Of a stretch of 64,000 nt of DNA, positions 44,665 to 55,026 are shown piece after piece. The notes below the pieces were generated by a model. It searched no databases. It was not told where the DNA came from and saw only the letters and a list, made by a program, of their open reading frames with translations. Both the position numbers and the translations under genes were made by a program. Source of the DNA: Chitinophagales bacterium (GTDB lineage: Bacteria > Bacteroidota > Bacteroidia > Chitinophagales > JADIYW01). The stretch spans positions 172,266-236,265 of the forward strand of contig JAMLHI010000005.1 in assembly GCA_023957235.1 (NCBI GenBank), read 5' to 3'. Position 1 is the stretch's first letter; every line of letters starts with the position of its first letter.

Positions 44665-46682
44665 GAAGAAGATTTATTAGTCGGATAGCGAACCAAAAAG
44701 ATTTCTACTATCAAAAATATTATTGCCAAAATTAAACAAATCTTCCATAGCTGAGTAGCACTTTTTAATAATCCTGAAGAGTTTTTTTGCAAAAAATGAT
44801 TTGCCTCATCTATTTCCAAAAAAGGCGCACTATATCTTGCCTTCAATTCCGAAGCCTTCAAAAATTGCATTTCTGATTCTTTTCTGTCAAAATTACAACT
44901 CAGTTCTGAAATCGTCTCTCCTTTTCTCTGTATCAAATAATTACCATCTTCTTTAATATTTGATGAAATTTCAATTCCTATTTTTTGACCTAAGGGATAG
45001 AGAGCCGGTATCAATTCATAATGACCTTTGAGCAGACTGATAGCTTCATCATTGTCATTGGATATTTTCAAGTCTTTAACCAATTGCTTCTTTCCAAGAG
45101 TATAAAATAAAGGGCGAGAATCTGAAGTGACGACTGCAAAGTTATATACTAGAGGTGGAAAAATAGCTTTTGACGAAAAATCACTCCATTCTATATCTAT
45201 AGGTGATGTCTGCAAATACACTAAGCCTTCACCTATCACATATTTCTGAATAAAAGGTCTATCATTTTCTAATTTTAATATCGAAGATTCAGGCATTAAA
45301 TAAGAACTTGTAGTTGACCAATATGCCTGAACTTTGGGCAAATCCAAACGTTGAGGCAGCTTTTCAAATGCCATATAAACAATTGGTTCCTGCTCATTAA
45401 TAAATGAAACATTCATCGCTTGGTTCTTCCATTCAACAAATTGACCTACTTCCAATTGTTTTAGAAAATCGTTATAAGCTTGTTTCGCATTTTTAGCATC
45501 AGGAACTATATAAACATTACCTCCATTCTTGACATAATCAATCAATTGTACTTCCAATTCATTAGAAATAGAGGTTAATTCATTCATCACCACCAAACTA
45601 TAATCTTGAACTATTTTTGCCGTTTTTACACTTTGTCTTTGAACCAAAAAATGAGGATCACTTTTAAATACTTGGAAGATAGATTGAGGAGATAAGACAT
45701 CTTCTATCAGCAGAACTTTATTTTGAGAAGATGTATGAACTGAAAAATATAAATTATTATCATATTGTAAGTCTGCATCTTCTATGGATACCTTTCCTTT
45801 TAGCCATCCCAAATTTTTAGCAAAAAATGAAATCGTATCGACAACTGAAGCGTTTTCAGACAATAAAATCTCTTTAGTAGCTACCAACTCATCTTGAATA
45901 TTGAGGTGCAATTGTGTAACGTTCTCTTTTCCTTGATTTTTAATTTTTACTAAAACATGAGTCAAGGCATCTTTTTGAACAAATGGCTCTACCAATTCTA
46001 AAGTGTCCAAAGAAATATTATCAGTATTCTTTTGTTGCAGAGGAATCAAAGTGGTATAAGCAAATATACTATCCCACTGAGCAGGCATCGCATATTTTTG
46101 AAAGTCGCTAATATAAATAGCATGAACTTGATGTTGATGCAGGTCTGACATCAATTGCCTGACATCTTCATTCCAATCTTCTATCATGGAACTAGCTGGA
46201 GATACTTTAATACTTTCGACTCTTTTCTTAGCTTCTTCAGGAGAATAAAATAAGCGATATTCACTGTCAGCATCATTCGTCAATACCATGACCTTCTGTT
46301 CCGCATCTAGTTGGTTTAAAATATCAATCGCAATAGATTTGGCTTCATTCAATAATTCATTATTATCATTTAACTGACTCATGCTAAATGAGTTATCTAA
46401 ATAAATAACAAGGCTATCTTTAACTGATTGATTTTGATTATTACCACTCAAAAATGGTAAGGCAAAAGCTAACACTAAAAATAAAATAGTCAAAATTTTA
46501 GCCAATAAGATTAACAAATCTCTAATCTTTCCAGATTTCTTTTGTTCGATTATCGCTTCTTTCAGCAATCTAATGTCAGAGAAATATATTTTTTGATATC
46601 TTCTGAAATAAAACAGATGAATTACGACCGGAATAGCTATCGCTAATAATGCCCAAAGTATCCAAGGTGAAGCAAACCCCAT
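44661..46682 (-). CDS. BatA/vWA-domain-like membrane protein
   Basis: A 673-residue protein. The N-terminus GFASPWILWALLAIAIPVVIHLF is the BatA N-terminal helix, followed by a second hydrophobic segment near residues 60-80 (LLILLAKILTILFLVLAFALPFL). Residues about 95-230 form a vWA-like fold with a MIDAS-type DNSFSMS. The large middle part is beta-rich and the C-terminus has a final membrane helix (LWKICLILAIIFLIVEIF). Bat proteins belong to the Bacteroides aerotolerance set, although here no MoxR or other Bat gene is adjacent. Envelope role is inferred. Its start is preceded by a -7-like box 4 bases away. Confidence 0.82.
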   Translation of the reverse strand: MGFASPWILWALLAIAIPVVIHLFYFRRYQKIYFSDIRLLKEAIIEQKKSGKIRDLLILLAKILTILFLVLAFALPFLSGNNQNQSVKDSLVIYLDNSFSMSQLNDNNELLNEAKSIAIDILNQLDAEQKVMVLTNDADSEYRLFYSPEEAKKRVESIKVSPASSMIEDWNEDVRQLMSDLHQHQVHAIYISDFQKYAMPAQWDSIFAYTTLIPLQQKNTDNISLDTLELVEPFVQKDALTHVLVKIKNQGKENVTQLHLNIQDELVATKEILLSENASVVDTISFFAKNLGWLKGKVSIEDADLQYDNNLYFSVHTSSQNKVLLIEDVLSPQSIFQVFKSDPHFLVQRQSVKTAKIVQDYSLVVMNELTSISNELEVQLIDYVKNGGNVYIVPDAKNAKQAYNDFLKQLEVGQFVEWKNQAMNVSFINEQEPIVYMAFEKLPQRLDLPKVQAYWSTTSSYLMPESSILKLENDRPFIQKYVIGEGLVYLQTSPIDIEWSDFSSKAIFPPLVYNFAVVTSDSRPLFYTLGKKQLVKDLKISNDNDEAISLLKGHYELIPALYPLGQKIGIEISSNIKEDGNYLIQRKGETISELSCNFDRKESEMQFLKASELKARYSAPFLEIDEANHFLQKNSSGLLKSATQLWKICLILAIIFLIVEIFLVRYPTNKSSS

Positions 46683-46686
46683 AAAT

Positions 46687-46694
46687 CAAAAATA
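46687..46694 (-). promoter_or_regulatory. -7-like box immediately before the BatA-like start
   Basis: TATTTTTG on the minus strand, exactly 4 bases before the ATG at 46682. The -33 region has only TTA at about the right spacing. It would give a leaderless transcript. Confidence 0.4.
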
Positions 46695-46736
46695 AAAGAA
46701 TTGTAGGATAAACTAAAATTCTATAGAATATGAATT

Positions 46737-47820
46737 TCAATCTTCTTTGTGAATCAATAATGCTTTGATAAATCCATCCAAATCACCATCTAATATTTGA
46801 TTAGGATTTGAACTTTCAAAACCTGTCCTATTATCTTTGACCAATTTGTATGGATGAAGAACATAATTTCTGATTTGTGAACCCCATTCAATTTTCATCT
46901 TACTACCTTCTATCTTAGCCCTTTCTTCATTCATCTTTCTGACTTCTAATTCATAAAGCTTGGAACGCAACATTTGCAATGCCTTTTCTCTATTTTGAAT
47001 CTGTGAACGCTCTTGTTGACATTCTACTACTACACCAGAAGGGATATGCCTACACCTCACTGCAGACTCCGTTCTATTCACATGTTGCCCTCCTGCCCCA
47101 CTGGCACGAAATACATCCCACTCCAAATCTGAGGGATTAATATCTATATGAATACTATCATCTACTATCGGATAAATAAAAACTGATGCAAAAGAAGTAT
47201 GCCTTCTACCACCAGAATCAAAAGGAGAAATTCTTACAAGGCGATGTACACCATTTTCACCTTTTAATAGCCCGTATGCAAATTCACCTTCTATTTCTAT
47301 AGAGGCAGATTTTATTCCCGCAACATCTCCATCTTGCTGATCTAATAGCCTGACTTTAAATCCCTTTTTATTCCCCCACATTTCATACATCCGCTGTAAC
47401 ATACTAGCCCAATCGCAACTTTCTGTTCCACCAGCACCCGCATTTATCTCTACTATTGCTCCTAGACTATCTTCTTCACCATTTAGAGTGGATTTAAATT
47501 CCAACTCTTCAACCAATGTCAATGCTTTCAAATATTCTTCATCAACATCATCTTCTGTCATTTCACCCAATTCGTAGAATTCTTTCATGATGGAAAGTTC
47601 TCCCATCTGATTTTCAACTACTTTAAATAAATCTACCCAATATTTATTCATCTTAATATTTTTCAATAAAGATTGAGCAGCCAATTGGTCATTCCAAAAT
47701 GTGGAATCTAAAGTTTTTGCTTCTTCGTCTTTGATTAATTCTACTCTGTTATCGTAGTCAAAGATACCTCCTCAGGGTATTCACCCTCTCGACTAAAAGT
47801 CTATTTTGTTCATTTGTCAT
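46737..47820 (-). CDS. prfB: Peptide chain release factor 2, with programmed +1 frameshift
   Basis: RF2 terminates translation at TGA and TAA. The gene needs a +1 frameshift: the first 20 codons start at the ATG at 47820 and stop at TGA (47758-47760), and the remaining 340 codons continue in the +1 frame, for a 360-residue protein, normal for RF2. SPF in ISPFDSGG is the stop-codon-reading tripeptide, and ASGAGGQHVNRTESAVR holds the GGQ that triggers peptide release. The frame starting at 47684 alone would be N-terminally truncated; it is the downstream part. It follows arcA on the same strand (41 bases). A -7-like TATCTTTG lies just upstream. Confidence 0.95.
47757..47772 (-). promoter_or_regulatory. 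RF2 programmed frameshift site
   Basis: On the minus strand AGGAGG TAT CTT TGA C. The Shine-Dalgarno-like AGGAGG (47767-47772) lies 3 bases before the slippery CTT, and TGA is the in-frame stop. The layout matches the known RF2 autoregulatory shift site. Confidence 0.95.
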
Positions 47821-47861
47821 ATCACCACAAAGATAATTAAAGCACTTAAAAAATAAAATAC

Positions 47862-49088
47862 TTAAAACAAGCTTCTGTTCAAAGGTAGAGTCATACAGTG
47901 TGTACCTCCTCGAGCTCTTGACAATTCAGCAGAAGAAATAGTGATGATGCATGGAGATTCTAGTAATTGATTTCTTGAATTTTCTGGATATTGTAAAAAA
48001 TGCCGAGAATCAATAATTGCAAACCCTTGTTCTTTAAATGCTTTTAACGTATAAATATTTCTTTCATAAGAAACAGCCACATTCTCTTTCAATGCCACCA
48101 AATTAGCCCCGTCAGTCCATTGTTCTCTAGCATCAAATGGAGATAAGCCTTGGCCACATTTGATAAATTTCATTTGAGGATACACCTCTAATATCAATTG
48201 CTTTAAAGAAGAATATTTATAAAAAACATTAGTTTGACTTGTAAATTTAACCACCTCCAAATCTTCATTCAAATCAAAAACCAAAGGATGATATCCAACG
48301 CAATAGCTTTCACTCAGCAATGTAAACACAGTATCTAAATGCATACAATATCTTTCAGCAGGAAGAGAAACAGCGACAACATTACTAACAACCTTTTTTT
48401 GAATGAGTTCATCTTTAACCCTATAAAATGCCTCCCAATTGGTCCTTTCACTGATGCCTATTAATAAATAATCTGGATGAATCAGCATAATATCACCACC
48501 TTCGATTGAAAAATCACCTTTCTCATCATCAGTTGACAAGAGGCTAATTACTTTATCTTGAAAAGATTGAAATAATGGATGATACTCTACGATAGCAGCA
48601 AAAAGATAAGACTCACGTGTCCTAGCTTTCTTCTTCATTTTGCTCACCAACAAATGGTCATGTATCACTACTCCCAAATCTCTAGTAAATACTAAATTGG
48701 GAACTGGATCAAGTATGATATTCTGATAGCTATCCATGCCTGTAATCAATAATTGGCTCAATTCTTTAGCATTCATAGATGAAATATCATTTATCACCCA
48801 CTGGTTTATCTGTTCATGATTCTTCAAATCAGTAAAAATCATCTCTCTAGCCTCCTTTTTCTCAAGAATATCAGTTAATAACACTTCAAATTCTATTACA
48901 TTCTCTTGGCCTAATACAGCTCTTAGAACTTCTGTGAAAGTATAATGTTCTTCAATCATGCGCGGTAGAAAGACGATATCATCATACAATAAACGCTCAG
49001 TTAAAGAAGGAGAAATAAATTCCACACCTCTATCTGGTTCGTGTATCATCACCTTTTTAAGTTGACTAAATTCACTTTCTACAACCAT
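47862..49088 (-). CDS. arcA: Arginine deiminase
   Basis: A 408-residue enzyme of the guanidino-group-modifying superfamily converting arginine to citrulline and ammonia. FTRDLGVVI, EGGDI (substrate Glu/Asp), HLDTVFTLL (catalytic His) and the C-terminal GGTHCMTLPLNR with nucleophile Cys398 are all present. The carbamate kinase and ornithine carbamoyltransferase of the ADI pathway are not nearby, so citrulline may serve another purpose. It lies 10 bases downstream of the related DDAH-like gene in the same direction, making a two-gene unit. Confidence 0.9.
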   Translation of the reverse strand: MVVESEFSQLKKVMIHEPDRGVEFISPSLTERLLYDDIVFLPRMIEEHYTFTEVLRAVLGQENVIEFEVLLTDILEKKEAREMIFTDLKNHEQINQWVINDISSMNAKELSQLLITGMDSYQNIILDPVPNLVFTRDLGVVIHDHLLVSKMKKKARTRESYLFAAIVEYHPLFQSFQDKVISLLSTDDEKGDFSIEGGDIMLIHPDYLLIGISERTNWEAFYRVKDELIQKKVVSNVVAVSLPAERYCMHLDTVFTLLSESYCVGYHPLVFDLNEDLEVVKFTSQTNVFYKYSSLKQLILEVYPQMKFIKCGQGLSPFDAREQWTDGANLVALKENVAVSYERNIYTLKAFKEQGFAIIDSRHFLQYPENSRNQLLESPCIITISSAELSRARGGTHCMTLPLNRSLF

Positions 49089-49098
49089 AACAATCTTA

Positions 49099-50022
49099 TT
49101 AATACATAAACCCTTTCATGCAATAAACACTGCCCCCAGATTTTATAAATTCATCTGTATCAACGATACTAATATGCACATTCAAAGAAGTCAATATAGC
49201 TATCATTTCAGTAGAACCCTTGGGTACTATTGCATATTTTTCTCTATATTGATTGCTCATCACTAAAGAATTTAAAGAAAATTTTTCTTTAGCTTCTTTC
49301 TCAGATATTTCAAACACAAAAGAAAATACTTGTTTGATTCTTAAATAACTTTCCTCATCAAAGGCGGTGCGGCATATAGCTACGTGATCTTCATCAATCA
49401 CACAAAAGCAGGTATCTAAATGATAAAAATGTTCATTAACCAAATGAAGAGGAATGATATAGGTTTGTAATTTTTGAGTCAATGTGTCAGCAGCGGCAAT
49501 ATCTGTTCTATATCCATATCCCATCCATATCAATCTACGATGAGGGTGGGCTATCAAATCTCCATTTCCTTCAATTTTAATATTTTTAGGAATATTAAAA
49601 ACCTTGACGGAATGAGAAGAAAAATAAGAACGATACTCCTTGATTTCTAGTTGTCTTCTTTTATGGCGCATATTGCTTAATAAAATCATAGGCTGATTCA
49701 TTACATCCAGATAAGCAAAAAATGGATTGGCACAAAATACCATATCTTCTAGACCAACCTTCCCCTTAATCACTTCCAAATTTTTAATAACACCTAAACT
49801 TTTCCATTGTACCAGAATTTCAAAAATATTTTTCCATTGAGCTAAAACAATATCTTTATTTACCTTTCCAATATGATTTGCCATATAAGGATTTTTAATA
49901 TCTACAATCTCAAATCCTTCAGGACTTACCATCAGTAAACCACTAGGCAAATCCATCGATGGTATTTGTTGGATATCCCAATCAGATACATCTATTATCA
50001 CTCCATAAGTCCTATTTGTCAT
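49099..50022 (-). CDS. Amidinotransferase/dimethylarginine dimethylaminohydrolase-family protein
   Basis: A 307-residue member of the guanidino-modifying superfamily. GLEDMVFCANPFF near residue 90, EGNGDLIAHPHRRLIWMG (acidic substrate site), HLDTCFCVID (catalytic His) and SGGSVYCMKG with Cys301 preserve the Glu/Asp-His-Cys catalytic set. It could be a DDAH, a citrulline/agmatine-type hydrolase or an amidinotransferase; the family alone does not decide. It is transcribed just before arcA, so a linked role in arginine or methylarginine breakdown is likely. Confidence 0.75.
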   Translation of the reverse strand: MTNRTYGVIIDVSDWDIQQIPSMDLPSGLLMVSPEGFEIVDIKNPYMANHIGKVNKDIVLAQWKNIFEILVQWKSLGVIKNLEVIKGKVGLEDMVFCANPFFAYLDVMNQPMILLSNMRHKRRQLEIKEYRSYFSSHSVKVFNIPKNIKIEGNGDLIAHPHRRLIWMGYGYRTDIAAADTLTQKLQTYIIPLHLVNEHFYHLDTCFCVIDEDHVAICRTAFDEESYLRIKQVFSFVFEISEKEAKEKFSLNSLVMSNQYREKYAIVPKGSTEMIAILTSLNVHISIVDTDEFIKSGGSVYCMKGFMY

Positions 50023-50227
50023 GACTCCCCATTCATTTATTAAAAACTACTTTTATAAAATAGCACAAAACCATTCATTTGTCAAGTCTATTACGTAAGT
50101 GAACCCAACTTCTCTTTCTCTTTATGCTTTTATTAAGAAGATTTATGGAAAAAACAAATATTTATATCTTAAACAATACACGTCAAAAAGTAAGTTTTAG
50201 TGTAATTTAGAAGATTATATTTCCATC

Positions 50228-53200
50228 ATGACAGAGCCAAATTATTATAGCGAATTACAAAAAATTCATCAATCAGATTTATCTCTTACTGAAAGGTATT
50301 TTGCATTGCGAAAACTATTAGAAAGCATATTAAAAGAGTTCACCTACCATCAAGATATTCAATTTCCTGATTTATATTCTAAACTGACCTTTGTCTGCGA
50401 ACAACTTGGTTTGAATAGTCAACAGCAATTGAAAATTCAAATGTTCAGAAAAAATGCTCACCTCATATTGTTAAAAGAAAAAACACCTACAAATGAGATG
50501 TATTTATATGACCTTGCCACATTTATAAAAACCATACAATTATTTACAGGGAAATCAATACCTGAGCAACTTCTAAAAGATATTTCACCTTTGAATATTA
50601 CTGAAGAACCCATCAGTTCATTTGAAAAAAATCAGCAAAACCATATCCCTCTTATTAGATTTTATGTACAAGAAATTCACCATCAATATTTTATTGGCAA
50701 AGCTGACGAAATAAATCTTGAACAATGCAAGGTTGTTTTTGATATTTCAAATACATTATTTAAAGAAACTATTTTAGAGATTGAGGTCGGTCAAGTCCTT
50801 CAATTGGTGGATTGTCAAATCAATGATGATACAATTACTGCTCAAATATTCATTTCAGAACCTGATTTTTTGATTGATATAAGTACAATAGCAGAATGTT
50901 TTAAAGAATATGGGAGACATCCTTATTTTTATTATATCAACCGATTACAGAGCAAGACAACATCAACGCCCATATTGATTGGAAATATTGCTAATCAGTT
51001 TTTAGATATTTTTGTTCACGCTCCTTCAGATAAAGAAATCTCTTTCTTAGAAACCATCAAAAATATTTTCAAATTATTTCCTTTTGATATTAGCATCAAT
51101 TCAGACTTGGATGACAATCAAAAAATGAAGGATTTTCTTCAACAAGCTGAGCAACAATTCAATCATATCAAATATGTCGTTAGAGAAGTTTTTCCAAAAC
51201 TAAATATAGATGTCAATAAATCTACTTTAGAACCTAGCTTTATTTGTGCAACACTCGGAATTCAGGGAAGATTAGATTTTCTAGCAATTGATAATCAACA
51301 TACTACTATTATTGAATTAAAATCAGGAAAAGCACCATTCCCAGAAAATCAAACTGAACTGATAGGTGAAAGTCATAAAGCACAGCTTTTTCTCTATCAG
51401 ATAGTCATTCAAATCGTGTTAGGAATAAAATTTAAAGACATTCACTCCTTTTTATTATACTCTAAATATCCTGATCCCAAATCAAATATGAGGATGATTA
51501 AACCCTATATGGATAAGATTAAAGAAATACTCAACATCCGAAATCAAATTGCAAATATTGAAAAGAAAATTGCTAAAGATGAGAGTTTCTTACCCAAACT
51601 CATTGACCACATCACCCCAGAAATTTTATTGAACAGCAACAACCAGAACAATAGATTTATTCAGCAATATATTATCCCTCAAATCAAGCAATTCAATCTC
51701 CCATTTCAAAATTCAAGTAAATTAGAATTAGCTTATTTTTATCAGTTTTATAATTTTATTAGCAAAGAACTATATATTTCAAAAGCAGGAGTTTCTTATA
51801 ATGAACAATCTTTAGGACATGCTTCGCTTTGGTTGAGTGATGCAGATGATAAATTAGATTCAGGAGATATTCTATTAGATTTGACGATCATAGAAAACCT
51901 TTCTAACTATGAAATTCCAACTATCCGATTAAATATTCCTGAATATGGGACCTATTTTTTACCTAACTTCAGACAAGGAGATATCGTTGTTCTATATGAA
52001 CGCAATACACCCAAAGACAATGTTACAAACAAACAAATCCTTAGAGGGAACATAGCACAAATCCAACATAATGAAATAGTTGTACGGCTTAGGAATTCAC
52101 AAAATAATACACTTTTTTTTCCTTCAAACAGTAAATATGCAATAGAACATGATTTCATGGACTCATCATTCGGGAGTATGTTCAGAGGTCTATATAGTTT
52201 TTTAGATGCCAATAAAGAAAGAAGAGAACTTATCCTTCATCAGCGCACACCAACTACAGATACTACTCTTCAACTTATACATCCATGTATCCATCAAGAG
52301 ATTGAAGAAATTGTACTTAAAGCCAAGCAAGCGAAAGATTACTTTCTATTGATTGGACCTCCTGGCACTGGGAAAACATCTATAGCATTGAAAGCCATGG
52401 TGAGGGAATTTTATTCAGACAACAATAATATCCTCCTCTTATCTTATACCAACCGAGCAGTAGATGAAATCTGTAGTTCAATAGCAGAAATTGAACCGAA
52501 AATTAAATTCATTAGAATAGGTTCTGAGCAATCAACGGACGAACAGTTTCATTCTCATTTATTACAAAACATTCTAAAAGAGTGCTCTAAAAGAGATGAA
52601 GTAAAAAGAACGCTTATCGATTGCAGAGTATTTGTAGGCACTGTTGCTTCCATTTCCGGAAAACTTGAACTATTCAGGTTAAAAAAATTCCAAATAGCTA
52701 TTATAGATGAGGCTTCTCAAATTCTTGAACCTCAATTAATAGGAATATTATCTGCTAAACACATATCTAATCAAAATGCAATAGAAAAATTTATCCTTAT
52801 TGGAGATCACAAACAACTCCCTGCCATAGTAGTTCAGCATCTTCAAGCTGCAACCTTTCAAGAACCTTTGCTGATTCAAGCAGGATTTACAGATAGAAGA
52901 GTTTCCTTTTTTGAAAGATTATATAGATATCATGAGCAAGATAAGAATTCCCCACATTGGGCTATCCTAAAAAGACAAGGACGAATGCATGCTGAAATAG
53001 CTTCCTTCTCTAATCAATTTTTCTATAATAACCAATTAATGACTGTCCCTACAATACATCAAGCTGAAAAGCTTGCGTGGAAAAAATGGTCTTCGGATGA
53101 CAAAATGCAACAAATAATAGGAACAAAAAGAATCGCATTTTTTCCTTCTGAAAAAAACGAAAATGATACTTCATTTAAAGTAAATTCAAATGAGGCTAAA

Positions 53201-53620
53201 ATTGTTGTCTCGCTTTTAAAGAATATCTACCAGTTCTACCAAAGTCATAATTTTGAATTTGATTTCAAAACATCAGTAGGAATAATCACTCCATATAGAA
53301 GTCAGATAGCATTAATCAGAAAAGAAATATTTGCATTAGACATTCCAATTCTTAACAATATTACTATTGACACAGTAGAAAGATACCAAGGTTCCCAAAG
53401 AGATATTATCATCTATTCATTTTGTGTCAACCATAGCTCCCAATTAAAACTCTTATCCAATACTTTTAAAGAAAATAATCAAATAATAGACAGAAAACTC
53501 AATGTCGCATTAACTCGAGCTAAAAAACAAATGTTCATTACGGGCAATCCCTATTTTCTTTCAAAAAACAAAATATTTAATGACCTAGTACAACATATTG
53601 AAAACATTCAAGATAAATAA
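50228..53620 (+). CDS. Dna2-like nuclease-helicase (PD-(D/E)XK plus superfamily 1 helicase)
   Basis: An 1130-residue protein. A PD-(D/E)XK (Cas4/Dna2-type) nuclease lies near residues 330-400, with Asp350 in GRLDFL and Glu363, Lys365 in IIELKSGK. The C-terminal half is a superfamily 1B helicase of the Upf1/Dna2 group: Walker A GPPGTGKT (710-717), Walker B DEAS (827), IGDHKQLPAIV, VERYQGSQRDIIIYSF and LNVALTRAKKQMF. No Cys cluster for a Fe-S site is clear. This domain pair processes DNA ends or Okazaki-type flaps in known Dna2; in Bacteroidota it is common and probably works in repair. It stands alone with no defence neighbours. Confidence 0.85.
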   Translation: MTEPNYYSELQKIHQSDLSLTERYFALRKLLESILKEFTYHQDIQFPDLYSKLTFVCEQLGLNSQQQLKIQMFRKNAHLILLKEKTPTNEMYLYDLATFIKTIQLFTGKSIPEQLLKDISPLNITEEPISSFEKNQQNHIPLIRFYVQEIHHQYFIGKADEINLEQCKVVFDISNTLFKETILEIEVGQVLQLVDCQINDDTITAQIFISEPDFLIDISTIAECFKEYGRHPYFYYINRLQSKTTSTPILIGNIANQFLDIFVHAPSDKEISFLETIKNIFKLFPFDISINSDLDDNQKMKDFLQQAEQQFNHIKYVVREVFPKLNIDVNKSTLEPSFICATLGIQGRLDFLAIDNQHTTIIELKSGKAPFPENQTELIGESHKAQLFLYQIVIQIVLGIKFKDIHSFLLYSKYPDPKSNMRMIKPYMDKIKEILNIRNQIANIEKKIAKDESFLPKLIDHITPEILLNSNNQNNRFIQQYIIPQIKQFNLPFQNSSKLELAYFYQFYNFISKELYISKAGVSYNEQSLGHASLWLSDADDKLDSGDILLDLTIIENLSNYEIPTIRLNIPEYGTYFLPNFRQGDIVVLYERNTPKDNVTNKQILRGNIAQIQHNEIVVRLRNSQNNTLFFPSNSKYAIEHDFMDSSFGSMFRGLYSFLDANKERRELILHQRTPTTDTTLQLIHPCIHQEIEEIVLKAKQAKDYFLLIGPPGTGKTSIALKAMVREFYSDNNNILLLSYTNRAVDEICSSIAEIEPKIKFIRIGSEQSTDEQFHSHLLQNILKECSKRDEVKRTLIDCRVFVGTVASISGKLELFRLKKFQIAIIDEASQILEPQLIGILSAKHISNQNAIEKFILIGDHKQLPAIVVQHLQAATFQEPLLIQAGFTDRRVSFFERLYRYHEQDKNSPHWAILKRQGRMHAEIASFSNQFFYNNQLMTVPTIHQAEKLAWKKWSSDDKMQQIIGTKRIAFFPSEKNENDTSFKVNSNEAKIVVSLLKNIYQFYQSHNFEFDFKTSVGIITPYRSQIALIRKEIFALDIPILNNITIDTVERYQGSQRDIIIYSFCVNHSSQLKLLSNTFKENNQIIDRKLNVALTRAKKQMFITGNPYFLSKNKIFNDLVQHIENIQDK

Positions 53621-53754
53621 CTTATAAAAACAAAATGAAAAATTTGTATTTTTATTTAAATTATCATTAAACTGTAGGTTGATACTTGATTTATAATGAA
53701 TCTATTTTGAACTTTACTTCTTTAGTGTTATAGAATTAGAATATTTTAAATAAA

Positions 53755-54972
53755 ATGAAAGATTATTCAAGGGAATCATTGTCGCTACACGAAAAACTTC
53801 GCGGAAAAATAAGTGTAGAATTGAAAACAGAATTAGAAACAAAAGAAGATATGACACTTTGCTATTCTCCTGGAGTAGCAGAACCCTGCATGCAAATTGC
53901 CAATGACCCAGATAAGGCATGGACACTCACATGTAAAGGCAATATGGTTGCTGTGCTAACAGATGGCACTGCTGTATTGGGATTGGGCAATATAGGGCCA
54001 GCAGCGGCTATGCCAGTCATGGAAGGAAAAGCAATGCTCTTTAAAAGATTTGGAGGTGTAGATGCATTCCCTATTTGTCTAGACACTCAAGATACCGAAG
54101 AGATTATCCGCACAGTGAGATTAATAGCTCCTGGTTTTGGAGGAATCAACCTAGAAGACATTTCATCTCCACGTTGTTTTGAAATTGAAGAAAGATTACA
54201 AGATTTAGGCATTCCTGTTTTTCACGATGACCAGCACGGAACAGCTATTGTTACAATTGCTGGACTTATCAATGCATGTAAATTACTAAATAAAGAGATA
54301 AAAGACCTGAAAGTTGTCATCAATGGTGCAGGAGCAGCAGGAATAGCTATAGCCAATCTACTCAATGGAAAAGATTTAGACCCAGATGTATTCACACCTG
54401 TCAAAGAAATTATCATCTGTGACACAAAAGGTATAATTCATAAAGACAGGAAAGATCTCAATAGTTTCAAGACTTCTTTACTCACCTATTCCAATCCTAA
54501 AAATACCAAAGGGACGGTGAGAGATGCTATTAAAGACGCTGATGTTTTTGTTGGCGTAAGTTCTGAAAATATCTTGATTCCAGCAGACATTAGGACAATG
54601 GCAAAAAATCCAATCATATTTGCACTAGCCAATCCCAATCCGGAAATTACCCCAGAATTAGCTTATGAAGGAGGTGCAGGTGTAGTAGGCACTGGACGAA
54701 GTGACTTGCCTAATCAAGTCAATAATGTATTAGCTTTTCCAGGTATTTTCAAGGGAGCTTTAGAAATTAGGGCAACAAAAATTACTCCAAGAATGAAACT
54801 TGCAGCAGCTCATGCGATTGCCAATGCTGTAGGAGAAATTAGTAGAGACCACATTATTCCATCTTCTCTCAATTTGGGCATTGCAGATAAGGTGGCTGAA
54901 GCGGTGAAAGAAGCTTGGCTTCAAGAATTGGAAATTGCACAACTCATGGAAGTTGTCAACCATCCTTTATAA
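53755..54972 (+). CDS. Malic enzyme (short form, NAD(P)-dependent)
   Basis: A 405-residue malate dehydrogenase (oxaloacetate-decarboxylating) yielding pyruvate, CO2 and NAD(P)[30 protein letters not shown] (substrate and metal site), FHDDQHGTA and the Rossmann motif [15 protein letters not shown] are the family signatures. It lacks the C-terminal phosphotransacetylase-like domain of MaeB, hence the short form. NAD versus NADP preference is not clear. The gene is monocistronic with a good terminator. Upstream 134 bases are AT-rich with no certain promoter. Confidence 0.92.
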   Translation: MKDYSRESLSLHEKLRGKISVELKTELETKEDMTLCYSPGVAEPCMQIANDPDKAWTLTCKGNMVAVLTDGTAVLGLGNIGPAAAMPVMEGKAMLFKRFGGVDAFPICLDTQDTEEIIRTVRLIAPGFGGINLEDISSPRCFEIEERLQDLGIPVFHDDQHGTAIVTIAGLINACKLLNKEIKDLKVVINGAGAAGIAIANLLNGKDLDPDVFTPVKEIIICDTKGIIHKDRKDLNSFKTSLLTYSNPKNTKGTVRDAIKDADVFVGVSSENILIPADIRTMAKNPIIFALANPNPEITPELAYEGGAGVVGTGRSDLPNQVNNVLAFPGIFKGALEIRATKITPRMKLAAAHAIANAVGEISRDHIIPSSLNLGIADKVAEAVKEAWLQELEIAQLMEVVNHPL

Positions 54973-54995
54973 AATATTTTTAGATTGAAACATAG

Positions 54996-55026
54996 AAAAC
55001 TCTTCATATTCATGGAGAGTTTTTTT
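54996..55026. terminator. Bidirectional terminator
   Basis: AAAACTCT, interrupted stem through CAT and ATG, then AGAGTTTT and a long T-run. It ends the malic-enzyme transcript and, on the minus strand, the UbiA-like transcript. Confidence 0.8.

Noticed and set aside
46737..47684. RF2 gene that looks N-terminally truncated
   Set aside because: An upstream frame ends at the programmed shift site AGGAGG TAT CTT TGA C, so the gene is complete through a +1 frameshift and is not a pseudogene.
50228..53620. Nuclease-helicase as part of an anti-phage system
   Set aside because: Neighbours are arginine catabolism and malic enzyme genes, with no restriction, toxin or effector gene nearby.
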